From Episyrphus balteatus (lineage: Eukaryota > Arthropoda > Insecta > Diptera > Syrphidae): a stretch of 64,000 bases of DNA. Positions 61,478 through 64,000 of this stretch are shown piece by piece. Both the position numbers and the translations under genes were made by a program. The notes under the pieces are model-generated. The model was not told the DNA's origin. It made no database searches and saw only the letters and a list, made by a program, of their open reading frames with translations. Position 1 is the stretch's first letter, and every line of letters begins with the position of its first letter. Where the stretch lies: positions 76,158,277-76,222,276 of the forward strand of contig NC_079137.1 of NCBI RefSeq assembly GCF_945859705.1, given 5' to 3'.

Positions 61478-61907
61478 CCAGCCAACTTTTTTTTATAGAC
61501 TTTTTTTGTACTTGGTTCTTATCCCAAAAGCAAACTTTTTGTCAAGTTTCATGAGTGTAACAACTTTTTTTTTTAATTTCTTGATTTTATGTACTATTTT
61601 ACCTGTAGGTACTATTACGTTTCTTATGAATTTTAAATAGTTTTGTATTAAAAAGCTTATTCTTAATACAAAAATCATTAAAATGTAATCAAAAGTATTA
61701 AAATATAAGAAATGTGGATTGAAAATTAATTCCAAGGCAAATAAATTATAACTTTATTTTGCTAAGAATTCAAATTAACTACTTGACTTTTTTTTTGTTT
61801 TAATAGAAGAATTTTAAATCAAACTGTATTAAAAACGTAAACGAAGAGAAATTAAATTTCTTGTATACAGGTTCAAGGTAACCATCATCTGAAGAAATGG
61901 TAACGGA

Positions 61908-62075
61908 GTTATGAATACCAGAGTTATGCGCGACAAAGTTACGCGCGTCAAAATTACGAAAAACCGAAGTTACGAAAAACCAAAGTTATGAAAGACCGAA
62001 GTTATGAAAGACCGAAGTTACGAAAAACTGAAGTTACGAAAAACCAGAGTTATAAACACCAAAGCTATGAAACGA
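61908..62075 (+). repeat. 16-bp minisatellite
   Basis: About ten units, consensus GAAGTTACGAAAAACC with variants GAAGTTATGAAAGACC and AGAGTTATGAATACC. The middle units are almost identical; the outer ones decay, with GCGCG-bearing units near 61925-61950. Confidence 0.85.
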
Positions 62076-62419
62076 TGTTTTTGGGTTGGCAACCATTGTG
62101 ATGAACGATATACGGGAGGAACGTACCAAAAAGCTAGAGCGTATAGGTTGAGTCAAGGCAAGGGGAATTTTCTAAAAAAATGACTTAATTTGGAAAAATA
62201 TTTATTAAAAATCAACGGTTACACCATTAATATCGTACTGTACTTTTTTGTAAAGCCAAAGACTTGTTCTTGTATTTGGTTTTTAAGTAAATCTGTTTAA
62301 TGGAACAGTTTTTGAAAGGCTGAATAACATCAGCCGGATCAGGTAGTACTATCATAAAAAAGCTTAGAACACTCAACAAACCCAAATTGGTTTCAGGTTT
62401 TGTTGTATTTAAATTTAAA

Positions 62420-62443
62420 GGGTCACTGTGGCGTATGTGTAAC
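62420..62443 (+). repeat. GGTCACTGTGGCGTATGCG motif, copy 6
   Basis: GGGTCACTGTGGCGTATGTGT followed by AACC and a T-run. Confidence 0.6.
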
Positions 62444-64000
62444 CTTTTTTTTTAATCAATTAATTTGTAAAGAAAATTGTTTAATTGGGTTACGAATAAT
62501 GAAACGAACTGATTTTTGAGGACCGATTTCCGACTATCAATGTTAAATAAAGTAGCCTTATTAATGGGTAACCGTCAGTAGTGAAAAATTTATTCGCTTC
62601 AAATGATTCTAGCTAAGAATTCTCAAAAAAGCAATTCTGTGATCCAATTGTATTTACTTTTTAAAGTAAAAACTGCAGAAATTTAATAACATAACTCAAC
62701 ATTTCTGTTATGAAACAACAGGAAATAATGCAACTACAAATAAAATCTATTTAGTTCTTCGTTTCTTTAACAACTTCTAAGAATTAATAATCGAATTGTG
62801 ATACACCGAAAATAAATAACTACAGCCAAAAGCTACGAAATTAAATTTTGAAATTTCAAATAAAATATTGGTTATTCCTTACAAAAGTCAAAAATAACCA
62901 AAATACCTTCGGATAGAAGACCTTAGTCTTCTATCCAAAATATAAACTGACTCTTTCGGAAGTTCCTTAACCAAAGTTCCTTATAATTTAATAACATCCG
63001 AAAACCCCAACTTTATATAATAATAAAATAAATTCAAATTATTCAGAAATATCAATATATCAAACCAAAAATAAATCCAAGTCAACTTCTCCAGAATCAA
63101 ATTTACTTTATATTTATAGTAAATCACAAGTCAAACACTTTTGAACTATTATAACCAACCAAATAAGTCTTTTGAACCACACACAAGAAAATTTATAAAT
63201 AAAATCATTTCAATTTGTTTGATTTTCATTAACCCTTCAATTTTCAAAAAAAAAAGAAAAATAAAAACCCTAAAAATAAGTTTCTTCTTTGAGAGAGGAC
63301 AGAGAAAAAGGAGAGATTAGAGGAAAATTAATTACCAAACATCATCAAAGGGATGCAATTACTAACCAAATCTAACTATTTGGCAAACCTCTTTTCGTTT
63401 CAAACAAATTCCTTCTCTTCTATCTAATTCTGTTTAGTTTGGTTTTTTTTTTCTACTCCGAGAGTAAAGAGAAACTATTTAACCACACACTAAACTAAAA
63501 CTGGGGGTGAAGTAGAGTCCTTAAGGCTTTAGTATTACTAAATCTTTACTACTGGCTGCGGTACTATTTAACTTTTTGAACATTCCAATGTTTGTAAATG
63601 TGGGTGAGTCTACTGACTACTGCATGTATACAATTTGAATTCGATTTTACGTATGATGATAAACTTGCAGCAATTATCCTTCCACTCCCACACCTCTTTC
63701 CAAAGTTCTCCCATTTTCCCATTCTCCAAAAAAATTAAAAATTTTGAAATGCATCCTGTTCCCAGCACTCCATTTCTACTGCTGGCTGTGCCACCATCTC
63801 GATACTCTATCGCATCCGCAATGGAACAATACAACAAGCTGTCTGGCAACTATACACCAACTAGCTAGCAAAATTCTAGCAAAACTTTTATATACACACT
63901 CACTGTATAAAGTCTTCTCTCTCTCGAAAGAGGGATAAAAGGATACTTATTGCCATGATACCAGGATATACAATCCCGGATATCATAAATGTGGAAATGA
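62444..64000. other. Intergenic DNA to the window end
   Basis: A/T-rich to about 63300, then more balanced sequence with no recognisable exon. A gene edge beyond the window cannot be excluded. Confidence 0.45.

Larger units (their letters stand above)
60147..61590 (+). repeat. Degenerate tandem array, ~155-bp unit
   Basis: The anchor GTGAAAGGGTGTTTTTTT recurs at about 60551, 60703, 60855, 61016 and 61294 (spacings 152, 152, 161), with a weaker unit near 61172. Associated blocks AGTCTATAAAAATTTT and TTACACTAATGAAA precede each. From about 61416 the units run in the opposite direction. It starts right after family B copy 2. Confidence 0.72.

Noticed and set aside
1..64000. CRISPR arrays, operons, ribosome binding sites
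   Set aside because: The genes are spliced and the DNA is eukaryotic in character; the tandem arrays here have degenerate units and no spacer organisation.

Overview
The window is AT-rich, intron-containing eukaryotic DNA with many short interspersed repeats. Spliceosomal gene structures, non-autonomous DNA transposons of hAT, piggyBac, mariner-like and Transib-like type, and GACA-bearing repeats together suggest an insect, most likely a fly (Diptera). That placement is inference; no diagnostic species marker was seen.

Two protein genes are supported, both on the minus strand. The first (14761-21900) has four exons whose splice phases join into a 217-residue Mpv17/PMP22-family membrane protein close in character to Mpv17-like proteins. 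Its second intron is about 6 kb and holds a stack of transposable elements. The second (44570-45532) has three exons that join into a 253-residue coiled-coil protein that I do not recognise. No other convincing coding exon was found; other open frames are short, AT-rich or inside repeats.

Most of the rest is repeats. There are six substantial copies plus one fragment of a ~1.5 kb dispersed family (family A); three clear copies of a family with a conserved hairpin-like start and a GACA tract near the end (family B); a hAT-like element with 8-bp duplications (5127-6439); a TA-flanked 385-bp MITE and a 1.6-kb foldback side by side in the Mpv17 intron (18854-20868); a 1.9-kb Transib-like element with an RSS-type heptamer, inserted in an octamer minisatellite (27936-29846); a TA-flanked 1.1-kb palindrome nested in a 2.5-kb foldback (35159-37691); a piggyBac-like MITE with TTAA ends (55676-56191); and a tRNA-like SINE head (54370-54455). 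Tandem arrays occur at 50030-51415 (about 22-bp unit), 60147-61590 (about 155-bp unit) and 61908-62075 (16-bp unit). A near-perfect 246-bp hairpin lies at 53429-53674.

Between these lie stretches of more complex, non-coding sequence (about 7.4-9.35, 26.7-27.7, 30-31, 33.3-34.5, 40.7-41.7, 47.7-49.7, 57.6-59 and 63.4-64 kb) that could hold regulatory DNA or parts of introns, but nothing in them can be named from sequence alone. I saw no new multi-gene system. The most notable items are the Transib-like insertion, the nested foldbacks and the long hairpins.
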